Shown here in pieces: positions 48,895 to 58,412 of a DNA stretch of 64,000 nucleotides. Under the pieces are notes generated by a model. That model made no database searches. It was not told the origin of the DNA and was given only the letters and a program-made list of their open reading frames with translations. Within the stretch, counting starts at the first letter, position 1. Each line of letters begins with the position of its first letter. The stretch is from NCBI RefSeq assembly GCF_030268085.1, contig NZ_BSDE01000002.1, positions 372,001-436,000 of the forward strand, in the 5' to 3' direction. A program made the position numbers and the translations under genes. The DNA is from Geothrix limicola (GTDB taxonomy: Bacteria > Acidobacteriota > Holophagae > Holophagales > Holophagaceae).

Positions 48895-49620
48895 TCACTT
48901 CTTGTTCCGGACATGCTGCACAAGGGCTTCTGCGTAGGCTCGGAGGCTGGCCTGCCGGATGTTGGCCTCGCTCCGCGAACCTTCGGGCAGGGGTTTCAGG
49001 TGGGGCTTCAGATCCAGGTAGGGCGTGCCATTCCCCCCGAAGAGCCAGACCGTTTCGCTGCTGGCCACCACCTCCTGCCGGTCTCCCCTGCGCTCCAGCA
49101 CCTCCCATTCGTCCTTGAACTGCCAGGGGAGGTAGCCCAGCTCCTTGAGCGAGGCCTGGTTGTGCTCGTACCAAGTCGGGCCGTAGCCCAGGCCGATCAG
49201 GGCTCCGGCTCCGGTGGCGATGGCGGCTGACCTCCAGGTCTGCCAGAAGGTGAAGGCGATGGCTGGGCAGAGCGCCCCGAACAGGGCCCCATAGCCTGTG
49301 GAGACGAGCACCGCCTTCCAGCGGCCCCGTTCCACGTTCGGATTGGGTTCCCCGCTCAGGGTGAGACGAAAGACCCGAACGGAATCCGCCGTCGGTTTCG
49401 CAGCTTCGACTGGCACGCCGAGGCCTTCGCTGAGTTGCGCCACCAGCGCCTTTTCCTCCTCTGGCGTCATCCCAGGAACGGTCTGGACCAGCTCCACCCG
49501 CTGCACCGGTTTCTCCCGGAGGGCGGTCTCGGGACGCTTGCAGGCGGAACCCAGGGCCAGCAGGACGCCGCACAACGCCATCGTCATCGCCTGGGGGGCA
49601 CGGAATGGGAGCGCGCACAT
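48895..49620 (-). CDS. probable exported or lipoprotein-like membrane protein, function unknown
   Basis: This 241-residue protein has an N-terminal hydrophobic segment ending LALGSAC, a near-lipobox cysteine around residue 27. A second hydrophobic hairpin in the middle (STGYGALFGALCPAIAFTFW and SAAIATGAGALIGLGYG) is Gly/Ala-rich. The rest (FKDEWEVLERRGD, TVWLFGGNGTPYLDLK) is soluble. I do not know the family. The start is uncertain: 49,620 and 49,587 both give a signal segment. It is divergent from the pseudopilin gene. Confidence 0.65.
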   Translation of the reverse strand: MCALPFRAPQAMTMALCGVLLALGSACKRPETALREKPVQRVELVQTVPGMTPEEEKALVAQLSEGLGVPVEAAKPTADSVRVFRLTLSGEPNPNVERGRWKAVLVSTGYGALFGALCPAIAFTFWQTWRSAAIATGAGALIGLGYGPTWYEHNQASLKELGYLPWQFKDEWEVLERRGDRQEVVASSETVWLFGGNGTPYLDLKPHLKPLPEGSRSEANIRQASLRAYAEALVQHVRNKK

Positions 49621-49738
49621 GGGGACCCCGGAAGAGGAATCGGAAGCCTGGGTGATGATCATGGATCGGTCGTCTATCCTATCAGCCCCACCCACCAAGC
49701 CCGGCGCGGGCGGGCTCGAGTCACGGTAAGGTTAAGCC

Positions 49739-50140
49739 ATGCCACTCGACCCTTCCCGCCAGCGCGGGTTCACCCTCATCGAACTGATCGTCGTCATGAC
49801 GATTCTGGCCCTGCTGGCCACCGTGGGCCTGGCGGGCTACCGCCACAAGACGCTGGTGGCGCGGGAAGCCGTGCTGAAGGAGAACCTGTTCCAGCTCAAC
49901 CACGCCCTGGAGCAGTACCGCGCCGATCGCGGCAAGTATCCCTCCAGCCTTGCCCCCCTCAAGGAACTGGGTTACCTGCGCGACATGCCCATGGATCCCA
50001 TGACCCAGTCCCGGGACACCTGGCAGACCGAACTGGAGCCGCCGGATCCCGACAACCCTGACGCCGAACTGGGCGTGTTCAGAGTGCGCAGCGGATCCAC
50101 GGACAAGGGCGAGAACGGCATCCCCTACAACGAGTGGTAG
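49739..50140 (+). CDS. type II secretion GspG-like pseudopilin
   Basis: This 133-residue protein has a class III signal peptide cut before Phe in RGFTLIELIVVMTILALLA, with Glu at +5. A long N-terminal helix and YRADRGKYPSSLAPLKELGYL with RDMPMDPMT match major pseudopilins of the GspG type. No other secretion or pilus gene is adjacent, so the system it serves is elsewhere. TAAGG precedes the ATG. Confidence 0.9.
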   Translation: MPLDPSRQRGFTLIELIVVMTILALLATVGLAGYRHKTLVAREAVLKENLFQLNHALEQYRADRGKYPSSLAPLKELGYLRDMPMDPMTQSRDTWQTELEPPDPDNPDAELGVFRVRSGSTDKGENGIPYNEW

Positions 50141-50160
50141 CGCCGTTTTAACGTGAACGA

Positions 50161-50199
50161 GGGGGGACCGCCCGGGAATCGCGCCCTTTGCGTCCCCCC
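50161..50199. other. hairpin between pseudopilin and DUF4149 genes
   Basis: GGGGGGAC (50161-50168) is complementary to GTCCCCCC (50192-50199) with a 23-base loop. It follows the pseudopilin stop by 20 bases and has no T tract. It may stabilise the 3' end of the transcript or impede read-through. Confidence 0.45.
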
Positions 50200-50249
50200 A
50201 CGTGCTGCCCGAACCAAGCCCGGCCATCACGTCTGACCTTCAGGAACCC

Positions 50250-50780
50250 ATGAGCCCCAGCACCCTCCGCCGTCTCGACCAGGCCACCCAGGTTCTGCTC
50301 CTCCTGTGGGCCGGAGCCGCCCTCGGCTTCGGCGTCTTCTCCGCGCCGGTCTTCTTCCAGGAACTGCCCAGCCGGGACGTGGCAGGCCACATCGCGGGGC
50401 TGATCATCGGCCGCCTGGACTGGACGGCCTGGGTCGTCTTCGCCTTCGCCGGCCTGAGCTGGGCGGGCCGCTGGGCCGCCGAGATCCACGAAGAGATCAT
50501 CGGCCCCATCCGCCTCTGGAGCGCGGGCCTGCTGGTGGCTCTGCTCATGTGCCTGGCCAGCAGCTTCGTCGTCACGCCGAAGGTCCACGCCATCCGCGCG
50601 CGCATCAACGCGCCCGTGGAAAGCCTGGCCCCGGACCATGCGGACCGCGTGGCCTACAACAAGGCCCACAGCCTCAGCCGCAACCTGTTCTTCCTGCGCA
50701 TCCTGCTGGCCATCGGCCTCGCCGCCACCGTGAGCCTGATGCCGCGGGAGCGGGACGCGAAGGTTCCGTCCCCAAGCTGA
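50250..50780 (+). CDS. DUF4149 (TMEM205-like) membrane protein
   Basis: This 176-residue protein has about four membrane helices (near 11-28, 50-72, 82-105 and 143-162). LLLLWAGAALGFGVFSAPVFF, a loop with VTPKVHAIRAR, and HADRVAYNKAHSLSRNLFFLRILL match DUF4149. Function is unknown for the family. The ATG at 50250 follows CAGGAACCC; the longer frame from 50202 has no ribosome site. A clear terminator follows. Confidence 0.82.
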   Translation: MSPSTLRRLDQATQVLLLLWAGAALGFGVFSAPVFFQELPSRDVAGHIAGLIIGRLDWTAWVVFAFAGLSWAGRWAAEIHEEIIGPIRLWSAGLLVALLMCLASSFVVTPKVHAIRARINAPVESLAPDHADRVAYNKAHSLSRNLFFLRILLAIGLAATVSLMPRERDAKVPSPS

Positions 50781-50839
50781 TCTGCTGAAAGACAGGCCGC
50801 GACGAGTCAGTGGTGTGCCCGGGGGATGATCTGGCCCGG

Positions 50840-50880
50840 AGGGGTTCATTCGATTGGAATGAGCCCCTATTCCATTTTGA
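50840..50880 (+). terminator. intrinsic terminator after the DUF4149 gene
   Basis: GGGGTTCATTC (50841-50851) pairs with GAATGAGCCCC (50857-50867) with one G-U pair and a five-base loop, extended by an A-T pair. A T-rich stretch (TATTCCATTTT) follows and leads into an AT-rich region. Confidence 0.75.
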
Positions 50881-50945
50881 TCGAAGAAATGTTCGACAGA
50901 TCTTTTTCATTTTATTTAAATATTAAAATAAAATAATTTATACAT
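50868..50945. other. AT-rich island upstream of the YXWGXW protein gene
   Basis: Nearly 80 bases are dominated by A and T, including a run of about 30 without G or C. They lie about 105 bases before the next start and probably hold its promoter, though no single -35/-10 pair stands out. The island resembles that at 4,732-4,835. Confidence 0.5.
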
Positions 50946-51050
50946 TGGAACAGACAATGCTTCGCACCATTGTGGGGGATCAGCGGAAAGAGAGCCTGTC
51001 CCCTGTTTTGGCTAATTGCGATGCCTAGAATGACCCCCAGAGGTGGAACC

Positions 51051-52208
51051 ATGCGCATCCATCGACTCACGTCCCCTCTCACCTGCCTCCTCCTGACCAC
51101 CGCCGCGGCCTCTCCGCTCTCCGCACAGATCAGCATCCAGATCACGGTCGGACCGCCCCCCATCCCGATCTACGAGCAACCCGACCTTCCCGAGGAGGGC
51201 CTGCTCTGGATTCCCGGCTACTGGGCCTGGGGTGAGGATGGCTACTTCTGGGTGCCGGGCACCTGGGTCCGTCCCCCTGATCGCGGTCTGCTCTGGACTC
51301 CCGGCTACTGGGCCTGGAGCGGTAATTACTTCGAATTCCGCCCGGGTTACTGGGGTCCCCACGTGGGCTACTACGGCGGCATCAACTACGGATACGGCTA
51401 CGGGGGTTCTGGCTTTGAAGGGGGCTATTGGCAGGGCCCGAACTTCTACTACAACCGTTCCGTGAACCGCGTGGACAGGTCTCACGTCACCTATGTCTAC
51501 AACAAGACAGTGATTGTCAATAACACCACCACCGTGGCCTACAACGGCGGGCCGGGCGGTGTGAGAGCCGCACCGACCGCCCAGGAACAGGCGGCGGAAA
51601 GAGAGCGGCACGTGCAACCCACCGCGGAGCAGACCCAGCATCACCAGGCCGCCAGCCAAAACAAGGCGCTGCTCGTCTCGACCAACCAAGGCAAGCCCCC
51701 GGTGGCCGCGACCGTGAAACCCGCCGACTTCTCACCGAAGAGGGCCGTGGCCGCCAAGGCCCCGGGCGGCAGGGTCGAAGAAACCACGTTGAGGGCCACC
51801 GCGAGGACTGCTCCACCGAAGCCCATCGCACCTCCCGCGAAAGGCCAGGCCCCTGAGCCCAAGCCCAGCCCGCCTCGCCCCGACGGACCGCCAAAACTCC
51901 CCGTTCCCTCTCCAGAGCGCCGCCCCGAGCCCCCGCCCGAACGCCACCCGCCTCAGCCAGCACCGGCTCCCCTTCCCCAGCGTCGCCCGGCTCCGCCTCC
52001 TACTCCCGAACCACGCCCGATCCAGCCGCGTCCAGCGCCCGAGCCGCATCCACCCGAGCCGCGTCCAGGGGAGCGTCGCCCGGAGCCTGCGCCTCATCCG
52101 GCTCCGGAGCACCGACCGGAACCCGCACCCCACCCAGAGAAAAAGCCCCCGAAACCCGAGCATCCTGAGCCCGAGCCCAAACCCAAGCCCGAACCCCACC
52201 GTGAGTAG
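51051..52208 (+). CDS. exported YXWGXW-repeat protein with Pro-rich tail
   Basis: This 385-residue protein has a signal peptide (cleavage near LSAQ) and three or four repeats of the type GLLWIPGYWAWGEDGYFWVPGTW, of the YXWGXW family (residues about 40-120). A Tyr/Gly-rich stretch and an Asn/Tyr-rich segment follow, then a Gln/Ala helix region, and a Pro/Glu/His/Arg-rich tail from about 265 to the end (PEPH, PEPRP units). It is presumably exported and perhaps a cell-surface or periplasmic structural protein. No enzyme signature is seen. Confidence 0.8.
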   Translation: MRIHRLTSPLTCLLLTTAAASPLSAQISIQITVGPPPIPIYEQPDLPEEGLLWIPGYWAWGEDGYFWVPGTWVRPPDRGLLWTPGYWAWSGNYFEFRPGYWGPHVGYYGGINYGYGYGGSGFEGGYWQGPNFYYNRSVNRVDRSHVTYVYNKTVIVNNTTTVAYNGGPGGVRAAPTAQEQAAERERHVQPTAEQTQHHQAASQNKALLVSTNQGKPPVAATVKPADFSPKRAVAAKAPGGRVEETTLRATARTAPPKPIAPPAKGQAPEPKPSPPRPDGPPKLPVPSPERRPEPPPERHPPQPAPAPLPQRRPAPPPTPEPRPIQPRPAPEPHPPEPRPGERRPEPAPHPAPEHRPEPAPHPEKKPPKPEHPEPEPKPKPEPHRE

Positions 52209-52250
52209 GCTCAGCCGCCGATTCTGTTGGAGGTTGTCGGATGCTCTGGA

Positions 52251-53354
52251 TCAGCCGCCCACGGCCTGAACCCGGTCCCCATCTTTCAATCCGAAGGGCG
52301 GGTTAAGCACGACCGTATCGCCGGGCTGCAGGCCGCCCAGCACGCGGATGCGCTGGTCCTCCTCCTCGCCGAGCTGAAGGGTCTGGAAGCGCACTCGGCC
52401 ATCCGCCTGCAGCACGGCGGCCAGTGACCTTCCGTCCCGCAGCATCACGGCCTCGACGGGCACGGCGAAGCGGCTGGAGGCCTTCACCTTCAAGGCCACC
52501 TGCACGAAGCCGCCCGCGAGGAAGGCGCCGTCGCGGTTGTCGAGATCGGCCTCCACCAGCAGGGTGCGGGTCTTCGGATCCAGGGCCCCCGCGACGCGGC
52601 TCAACTTCACCTGGCGGACCAGTTCGGGCCGCTCGGAAGGACGCACCTCGATGACCGTGCCGGCCTTCACCAGGGGCGCCACGACGGCGTCCAGGTACAT
52701 CGTCACCCGCAGCCGGTCCACCTGGGCCAGGGTCACCAGGGGCTGGGCCGTGCTCGTGGTGCCGCCGTTCTGCACTAGGGCGCCGGGATCGGCGAAGCGC
52801 TGGGTCACCACGCCGGTGAAGGGCGCCTTCACCACCTGGTAGCCCTTCAGCGTGGCCTGTGAGGCCAGCTTTTCCGAAGCCACCTTCGCGTCGGCCTCGG
52901 CCTGTTCGACCTCGCGCGGGCTGATGAGCCCGTCCTTGCCGAGGGCCCGGCTGCGTTCGGCGTTACGGCGCTTGTTCTCGAAATCCGCCTGCAGGGCCTG
53001 GGTGTCCCGGTCCGTTTCCGGCGACTCCACCACGGCCACGACCTGCCCCACGCTCACCGCCGTGCCCTTGTCCACGGGGATGCTGCGCAGGAAGCCGCTC
53101 ACCTTGGCGTAGAGCGTCGTGCTCGCGAAGGGCAGCGCCTCACCTTGCACGCTCAGGCCGCGTTCGCCGGTCTGGGCCCCCAGCTTGACCACGCGGACCC
53201 GCGGGCCCGCCTCCGCCTCGGCCTTGCGCTGATGAGCCTCCTGCTTCAGGCCCGACTGCTTGGCCCACACGATGGCGCCCAGGCCCATGGCCGCCACGGC
53301 CACGGTCAGCACGCCGCCCAGCTTGAAGGTAGGAGATTCGGGTCGCTCGCTCAT
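52251..53354 (-). CDS. RND efflux periplasmic adaptor (membrane fusion protein)
   Basis: This 367-residue protein has one N-terminal membrane anchor (about 12-30), the lipoyl-type half-motifs GFLRSIPVDKGTAVSVGQVVAVVESPE and APFTGVVTQRFADPGALV around a helical hairpin, then beta-barrel and membrane-proximal domains. It connects the RND pump to an outer-membrane channel; no TolC-like gene is in the operon. It overlaps the pump gene by four bases. Confidence 0.93.
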   Translation of the reverse strand: MSERPESPTFKLGGVLTVAVAAMGLGAIVWAKQSGLKQEAHQRKAEAEAGPRVRVVKLGAQTGERGLSVQGEALPFASTTLYAKVSGFLRSIPVDKGTAVSVGQVVAVVESPETDRDTQALQADFENKRRNAERSRALGKDGLISPREVEQAEADAKVASEKLASQATLKGYQVVKAPFTGVVTQRFADPGALVQNGGTTSTAQPLVTLAQVDRLRVTMYLDAVVAPLVKAGTVIEVRPSERPELVRQVKLSRVAGALDPKTRTLLVEADLDNRDGAFLAGGFVQVALKVKASSRFAVPVEAVMLRDGRSLAAVLQADGRVRFQTLQLGEEEDQRIRVLGGLQPGDTVVLNPPFGLKDGDRVQAVGG

Positions 53355-56300
53355 GCTTCACTTCCTTCCTGTTCCTGCTGGAACCTGCTCTCCAGCAGAT
53401 GGGCCGTGGGGGGCTTCTTCCGCAGGAGGCTGTAGACGACGGGTACAATGAAGAGGGTGACGAAGGTGGCCATGAGCAGGCCGCCGATCACGGCCCGGCC
53501 CAGGGGCGCGTTCTGGCTGCCCGCCTCGCCCAGGGCGAGGGCCATGGGCACCATGCCGATGATCATGGCCAGGGCCGTCATCAGCACGGGGCGCAGGCGC
53601 ACCTTGCCGGCTTCGAGGGCCGCGTCCACGGCGCTGAGCCCGGGGTTCCCGGCCCGCACCTCGTTGGCGAAGCTCACGATGAGGATGGCATTCGACGTCG
53701 CGATGCCCACGGCCATGATGGCGCCCATGAGGGATTCCACGTTGAAGGTCGTGCCCGTCAGCGCCAGCATCCAGAGGATGCCCACGAGGGCGCCGGGCAC
53801 CGCCATGATGATGATGAAGGGGTCGAGCCAGCTCTGGAACAGCACCACCATGAGCAGGTAGACGAGGAGGATGGCGATGACGAGGCCGCCGCCGAGGCTG
53901 CGGAAGGATTCGGCCATCACCTCGTTCTGACCGCGGATGCGGATCTTCATGGGCGCCGGCAGCGGGCCCAGGGCCTTGATCTGGGTCTCGATGTCCTTCA
54001 CCACGCTGCCCAGGTCGCGACCCTCGGCGTTGGCCATCACGTCCAGCACGCGCTGCACGGTGAAGTGGTTGATCTCGCTGGGCGTGCTGATGCGCTGGAT
54101 GGAGGCCAGGTTCGAAAGCGGCTCGAAGGTGCTCTGGGCGCCCGGTCCCGCGGCCTTGAAGGGATCCGCTTGAAGAAGGTTGGCGGCGCCCGGCAGGCCG
54201 AAGGGCGTCGCCAGCAGCTTCTCCGGCGAATCGAGGTTGGAAAGCGGCGACTTCACCACCACCGTGTAGTTCACGCCGTTGGCCGGATTCAGGAAATACG
54301 AAGGCGCCAGCTGCCCGTTGCCCGATAGCGAGACCAGCAGCCCGTTGGCCACGTCGCGCTGGGCGACGCCCACGCGGGCCGCGCGCAGGCGGTCCACATC
54401 CACCCGATAGGCGGGGGATTCGGTCACCTGCTTGAGGCGCACGTCCACCGCCCCGGGCACCTGCTGGATGGCGGCCTTCAGGCGCTGGGCCACTTCGGCG
54501 CTGGCCTTCAGGTTCGGCCCCTCGATCTGGACGTCGATGGGCGCGGCCACGCCGAAGTTCAGCACCTGGCTGACGATGTCGGCGGGCTGGAAGTAGAAGC
54601 TCACGCCCGGCAGATGCTTGGGCAGCTCCTCGCGCATCCGCGCCATGTGCTCGCGGGTGTGGTGGCCTTCAGGTGCGAGCGAGATGAAGATATCGGCGTC
54701 CTGGCTCGTGACGCTGTCGCTGGGCATGAAGGCCATGTTGAAGGCGTTGGGCACGCCGATGTTGCTGTTGATGGAGCGCAGTTCGGAGGGCGGGATGATG
54801 GCCTTGATTTCATCTTCGACCTGAGCCACCAGCCGCTCCGTCTCCTCGATGCGCAGGCCCACGGGCGCGCGCACGTGCAGCTTCATCAGGCCCACGTCCA
54901 CCGTGGGGAAGAAGTCGCGGCCGATGACGAAGAGCAGGCCCGAACTCACCAGCAGGAAGACCACCGAGATCATCAGGACGAAGACGCGGTGATGCAGCAC
55001 CTGGTCCAGGACCCGTCCGTAGGCCTCCTGCAGGCGGTCCAGCCAGAGTTCGCGCCAGGCGTTGAAGCGGCCCACGAGGCTCTGGGCTTCGGGATGATCG
55101 TGCTCCATGAGCATGCGCGCCATGGTGGGCACGAGGGTGCGAGACAGCACGTACGAGGCCAGCATGGAAAACACGACGGCCATGGCCAGCGGCGTGAAGA
55201 GGTACTTGGCGGGGCCCACCAGCAGCACCACCGGGAAGAACACGATGCAGATGGCGAGCGTCGCGACGATGGCGGGCACCGCGATCTGGCGGGCGCCATC
55301 GAGGATGGCCACCGTGAGGGGCTTGCCCATGGCCTGGTTGCGGTGGATGTTCTCCACCTCCACCGTGGCGTCGTCCACCAGCATGCCGATGGCGAGGCTG
55401 AGGCCGCCCAGCGTCATGATGTTGAGCGTCTGGCCCGACAGCTTGAGGCCCACCAGGCCCACGAGGATGGCCAGGGGGATGCTGGTGCAGACGATGAGCA
55501 TGCTGCGCCAGGAGCCGAGGAAGAGCAGGATCATCACCGAGACGAGCAGGGAGGAGGCGAGGGCCTCCTTCGCCACGTCCTGGATGGCGGCCCGCACGAA
55601 GTGGCTCTGATCGAAGTCGAAGCGCATCTCCATGCCCTTGGGCGCGGCCGCCTGGATGGCGGGCAGGGCCTCCTTGGCCGCGTCCACCACGGCCAGCGTG
55701 GAGGCGTCGGCCTTCTTCAGGATGGCCAGGTAGGTGGCCCGCTGGCCGTTGATGCGCACGATGTTGGTCTGGTCCGCGAAGCCGTCGTAGACGCGTGCCA
55801 CGTCGCCCAGGGTCACGGGCGCGCCGTTCACCAGCTTCACGGGCAGGCCCTTGAACTCCTCGATGGCCGTGGGACTGGAATTGGTGAGGACGGGCACCTC
55901 GCGGCTGCCCATTCGCGCAGATCCTGCGGGCGTGATGACGTTTTCCGAGGACAGCGCGTTCACCACGTCGGCGGGGCTGAGGCCGCGGGCCGCCAGCTTG
56001 GCCGTGTCGATGTCCACGGAGACCTGGCGCTGCTTGCCGCCGTAGGGCAGCGGCGCGGACAGGCCGGGGATGGTGAAGAGGCGGATGCGGATGAAGTTCT
56101 GGGCGTAGTCCACGATCTGCTGCTCGGGCAGGGTTTCGCTGCGGGCGGCGAGCTGGACCACGGGCACGTTGCTGGCGTTGAACTGGATCACGGCCGGGGC
56201 CGTCATGCCCGGCGGCATGATGCGCAGGATGGGCCCGCTGACCGCCGAGATCTGGGCGATGGCCGTGCCGATGTCCGTGCCGGGCTGGAAGTAGACCCGC

Positions 56301-56575
56301 AGCAGGCCCACGCCCTGGATGCTCTGGGACTCGATGCGCTCGATGCCGTTCACCGTGGTGGACATGGCCCGCTCGCTGATGGTCACCACACGGCGTTCCA
56401 TCTCTTCGGGCGACAGACCGCCGTACTGCCAGACCACGGCCACGACCGGGATATCGATGCTGGGAAAGATGTCCACCGCCATCCGCTGGATGGAGAGCAC
56501 CCCCATCATCAGCACCAGCAGGCACATGACGGCCGTGGTGTAGGGGCGGCGGAGGGCTAGCCTAACGATCCACAT
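53351..56575 (-). CDS. RND-family efflux pump permease
   Basis: This 1074-residue proton-driven pump has the family layout of twelve membrane helices and two large periplasmic loops. LALRRPYTTAVMCLLVLMMG and DIFPSIDIPVV open it; GGLSLAIGMLVDDATVEVENIHR carries the proton-relay aspartates; FFPTVDVGLM starts the second half. The substrate could be drugs, solvents or heavy metals; the adjacent MarR regulator suggests small organic compounds. It lies 12 bases after marR. Confidence 0.94.
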   Translation of the reverse strand: MWIVRLALRRPYTTAVMCLLVLMMGVLSIQRMAVDIFPSIDIPVVAVVWQYGGLSPEEMERRVVTISERAMSTTVNGIERIESQSIQGVGLLRVYFQPGTDIGTAIAQISAVSGPILRIMPPGMTAPAVIQFNASNVPVVQLAARSETLPEQQIVDYAQNFIRIRLFTIPGLSAPLPYGGKQRQVSVDIDTAKLAARGLSPADVVNALSSENVITPAGSARMGSREVPVLTNSSPTAIEEFKGLPVKLVNGAPVTLGDVARVYDGFADQTNIVRINGQRATYLAILKKADASTLAVVDAAKEALPAIQAAAPKGMEMRFDFDQSHFVRAAIQDVAKEALASSLLVSVMILLFLGSWRSMLIVCTSIPLAILVGLVGLKLSGQTLNIMTLGGLSLAIGMLVDDATVEVENIHRNQAMGKPLTVAILDGARQIAVPAIVATLAICIVFFPVVLLVGPAKYLFTPLAMAVVFSMLASYVLSRTLVPTMARMLMEHDHPEAQSLVGRFNAWRELWLDRLQEAYGRVLDQVLHHRVFVLMISVVFLLVSSGLLFVIGRDFFPTVDVGLMKLHVRAPVGLRIEETERLVAQVEDEIKAIIPPSELRSINSNIGVPNAFNMAFMPSDSVTSQDADIFISLAPEGHHTREHMARMREELPKHLPGVSFYFQPADIVSQVLNFGVAAPIDVQIEGPNLKASAEVAQRLKAAIQQVPGAVDVRLKQVTESPAYRVDVDRLRAARVGVAQRDVANGLLVSLSGNGQLAPSYFLNPANGVNYTVVVKSPLSNLDSPEKLLATPFGLPGAANLLQADPFKAAGPGAQSTFEPLSNLASIQRISTPSEINHFTVQRVLDVMANAEGRDLGSVVKDIETQIKALGPLPAPMKIRIRGQNEVMAESFRSLGGGLVIAILLVYLLMVVLFQSWLDPFIIIMAVPGALVGILWMLALTGTTFNVESLMGAIMAVGIATSNAILIVSFANEVRAGNPGLSAVDAALEAGKVRLRPVLMTALAMIIGMVPMALALGEAGSQNAPLGRAVIGGLLMATFVTLFIVPVVYSLLRKKPPTAHLLESRFQQEQEGSEA

Positions 56576-56587
56576 GACTTGCTCTCC

Positions 56588-57076
56588 CTACTTCTGCTCA
56601 GACTTCGGTTCGGAGCCGGATTCGATCAGCTCCGCCTCCATCCGATCCAGGTTGTCCATGACCGAGGCGAGCACGGACCGCAGCTGGGCGCGATCCCCTT
56701 CGGGCAGCCCCTGTTCCATGCCCTCCCGCATGTACTGGCGGAAACCCTGGAGGGAGGCCACCAGGGCCTCGCCGGCGGGCTCGAGGGTGAACAGCACCCG
56801 CCTGCCGTGGGAGGGATCCGCCTCGGCCCGCACGAGACCCCGGTCCTGGAGGGTGCGGAGGATCCGGCTCGCGGTGGGCTTGTCCATCCAGGTGCAGCGG
56901 GCCAGATCCCCGTGGCAGCGGCCATCCTTCTCGGACATGGCCATGAGCAGCTGGTACTGCTGGGGCGAGAGGCCAAAGGGCGCCAACCGCCGCCAGGCCA
57001 CCTGTCGCATGCGGCTCTTCACCGCGGTGATGATGTGGGGCAGACTTGCCGTTTTCCAAGAACTCGAAAGTTGCAT
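56588..57076 (-). CDS. MarR-family transcriptional regulator
   Basis: This 162-residue regulator has a winged helix-turn-helix: LSPQQYQLLMAMSEKDGRCHGDLAR, DKPTASRILRTLQDRGLV and a wing with DPSHGRRVLFTLEPAGEAL, between dimerisation helices. It is the first gene before the RND pump, so it probably represses the pump until a ligand binds. The start at 57076 is chosen because the longer frame adds a poor N-terminus; a perfect palindrome covers this start (57,070-57,083). Confidence 0.9.
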   Translation of the reverse strand: MQLSSSWKTASLPHIITAVKSRMRQVAWRRLAPFGLSPQQYQLLMAMSEKDGRCHGDLARCTWMDKPTASRILRTLQDRGLVRAEADPSHGRRVLFTLEPAGEALVASLQGFRQYMREGMEQGLPEGDRAQLRSVLASVMDNLDRMEAELIESGSEPKSEQK

Positions 57077-57083
57077 AAGCAAC
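57070..57083. promoter_or_regulatory. candidate MarR operator
   Basis: GTTGC-ATAA-GCAAC is a perfect palindrome overlapping the proposed marR start. A further GCAAC half-site lies 12 bases away at 57,091-57,095, in the gap between hflX and marR. MarR proteins commonly bind such sites at their own promoters. Confidence 0.5.
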
Positions 57084-57140
57084 AAATTACGCAACAGGAT
57101 TTCCCCTGTCCAGCCCCAATCCACCTGGAGGGGGTTTTGC

Positions 57141-58331
57141 CTAGGGGGCGGGGACGGTGTCCGGCAGTTCCCAGGCCTCCAGCTCCCGGGGCTTGGCGGG
57201 CCCGGGGATGAGTTCCCTCAGCCAGAGGCGGATCTCATCCAGGCCCACCCCTTGGACGGCACAGGATTGGACGGCCCCGGGATGGCGCTTCTTCAGCTCC
57301 AGTTTCTGGGGGCGGTGCAGGCGGTCCACCTGGTTCAGCACCAGCAGGCGCGGCTGGGCCTCCACGCCCTCAGGCTCGCATCCGATCTCGCGCAGGGTGG
57401 CGCCCACAACCTTGAGGTGGTCCTCCAGATCCGGGTGGGCGGCATCGGCCACCACGAGGAGCGCGTCCGCCGTGCGGACCTCCCCCAGGGTGCTGCGGAA
57501 GGCTGCCACCAGCTGATGGGGCAGCTTGCGGATGAAGCCCACCGTATCGGCCACCAGGCAGTGCTTGGGTTCCAGGGCCCCCTCCCCCGTCTCGGGATTG
57601 AAGTCCTGGCCCAGCCAGGCCTTGCGGGTGGTGGTGTCGAGGGTGGCGAAGAGCAGGTCCCGGGGCTCGCCCTCCCCCGTCAGGGCCTTCAGCAGGCTCG
57701 TCTTCCCCGCGTTCGTGTAGCCCACCAGGGCCACCCGGGGCAGGCCCTTGGGCCGTCCCTTGCGCTGGGTCTCCCTCACCTGCTCAAGGTGGGTGAGCTC
57801 CCGCTTGAGCTGGCTGATGCGGGTGCGGATCATGCGGCGGTCCACCTCGATCTGGGTTTCGCCGGGTCCCCCGCGCAGGCCCACGCCACCGCCCTGGCGC
57901 TCGAGATGGGTCCAGGCCCCCTTGAGGCGCGGCAGCTCGTATTCGCAGCGGGCCAGCTCCACCTGGGCCTTGGCCTCCCGGGTCTGGGCCCGCTGCTCGA
58001 AGATGCTGAGGATGAGGCCCGTGCGATCCAGGCAGATGAGGCCCGTGAGCTTTTCGATGGCGTTCACTTGGCTGCCGCTCAGTTCGTCGTCGCAGATGAG
58101 GTGGCGCACGCCTTGGCGCGTTGCTTCGTCCGCCAGAGCCTCCAGCTGGCCCGAGCCGTAGAAGGTCTTGGGGGCGATCTGGGGGCGCTTCAGCGACCGC
58201 CTGGACAGGACCTGGAATCCGCAGCTTCGGGCCAGCTCCGCCAGCTCCAGCAGGTGATCCTGGATGACCTCCTCCCGGTCCTCGGGGCCTTGGCGGGCGA
58301 TGAGCAGACAGCGGAGGGGCGATTCATCCAT
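57141..58331 (-). CDS. hflX: GTPase HflX
   Basis: This 396-residue GTPase associates with the 50S subunit and splits stalled ribosomes. The N-terminal HflX domain (TFYGSGQLEALA, DDELSGSQVNAIEKL, VLDRTG-type segment, then ARCEYELPRL and GGGVGLRGGPGETQIEVDRR) precedes the G domain with GYTNAGKTSL, DTVGFIRKLPHQL and LNQVD. The start at 58331 gives the standard N-terminus; the frame stays open far upstream but opposes the PilZ gene there. It is transcribed towards marR with 64 bases between. Confidence 0.94.
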   Translation of the reverse strand: MDESPLRCLLIARQGPEDREEVIQDHLLELAELARSCGFQVLSRRSLKRPQIAPKTFYGSGQLEALADEATRQGVRHLICDDELSGSQVNAIEKLTGLICLDRTGLILSIFEQRAQTREAKAQVELARCEYELPRLKGAWTHLERQGGGVGLRGGPGETQIEVDRRMIRTRISQLKRELTHLEQVRETQRKGRPKGLPRVALVGYTNAGKTSLLKALTGEGEPRDLLFATLDTTTRKAWLGQDFNPETGEGALEPKHCLVADTVGFIRKLPHQLVAAFRSTLGEVRTADALLVVADAAHPDLEDHLKVVGATLREIGCEPEGVEAQPRLLVLNQVDRLHRPQKLELKKRHPGAVQSCAVQGVGLDEIRLWLRELIPGPAKPRELEAWELPDTVPAP

Positions 58332-58412
58332 ATCGCAAACGTGCCTGTCCGGGCGGCAATAATCAAGCCCCTGCCAAGTCGGACGATGCAGAGAACCAGG
58401 AGCCAAGCATTC

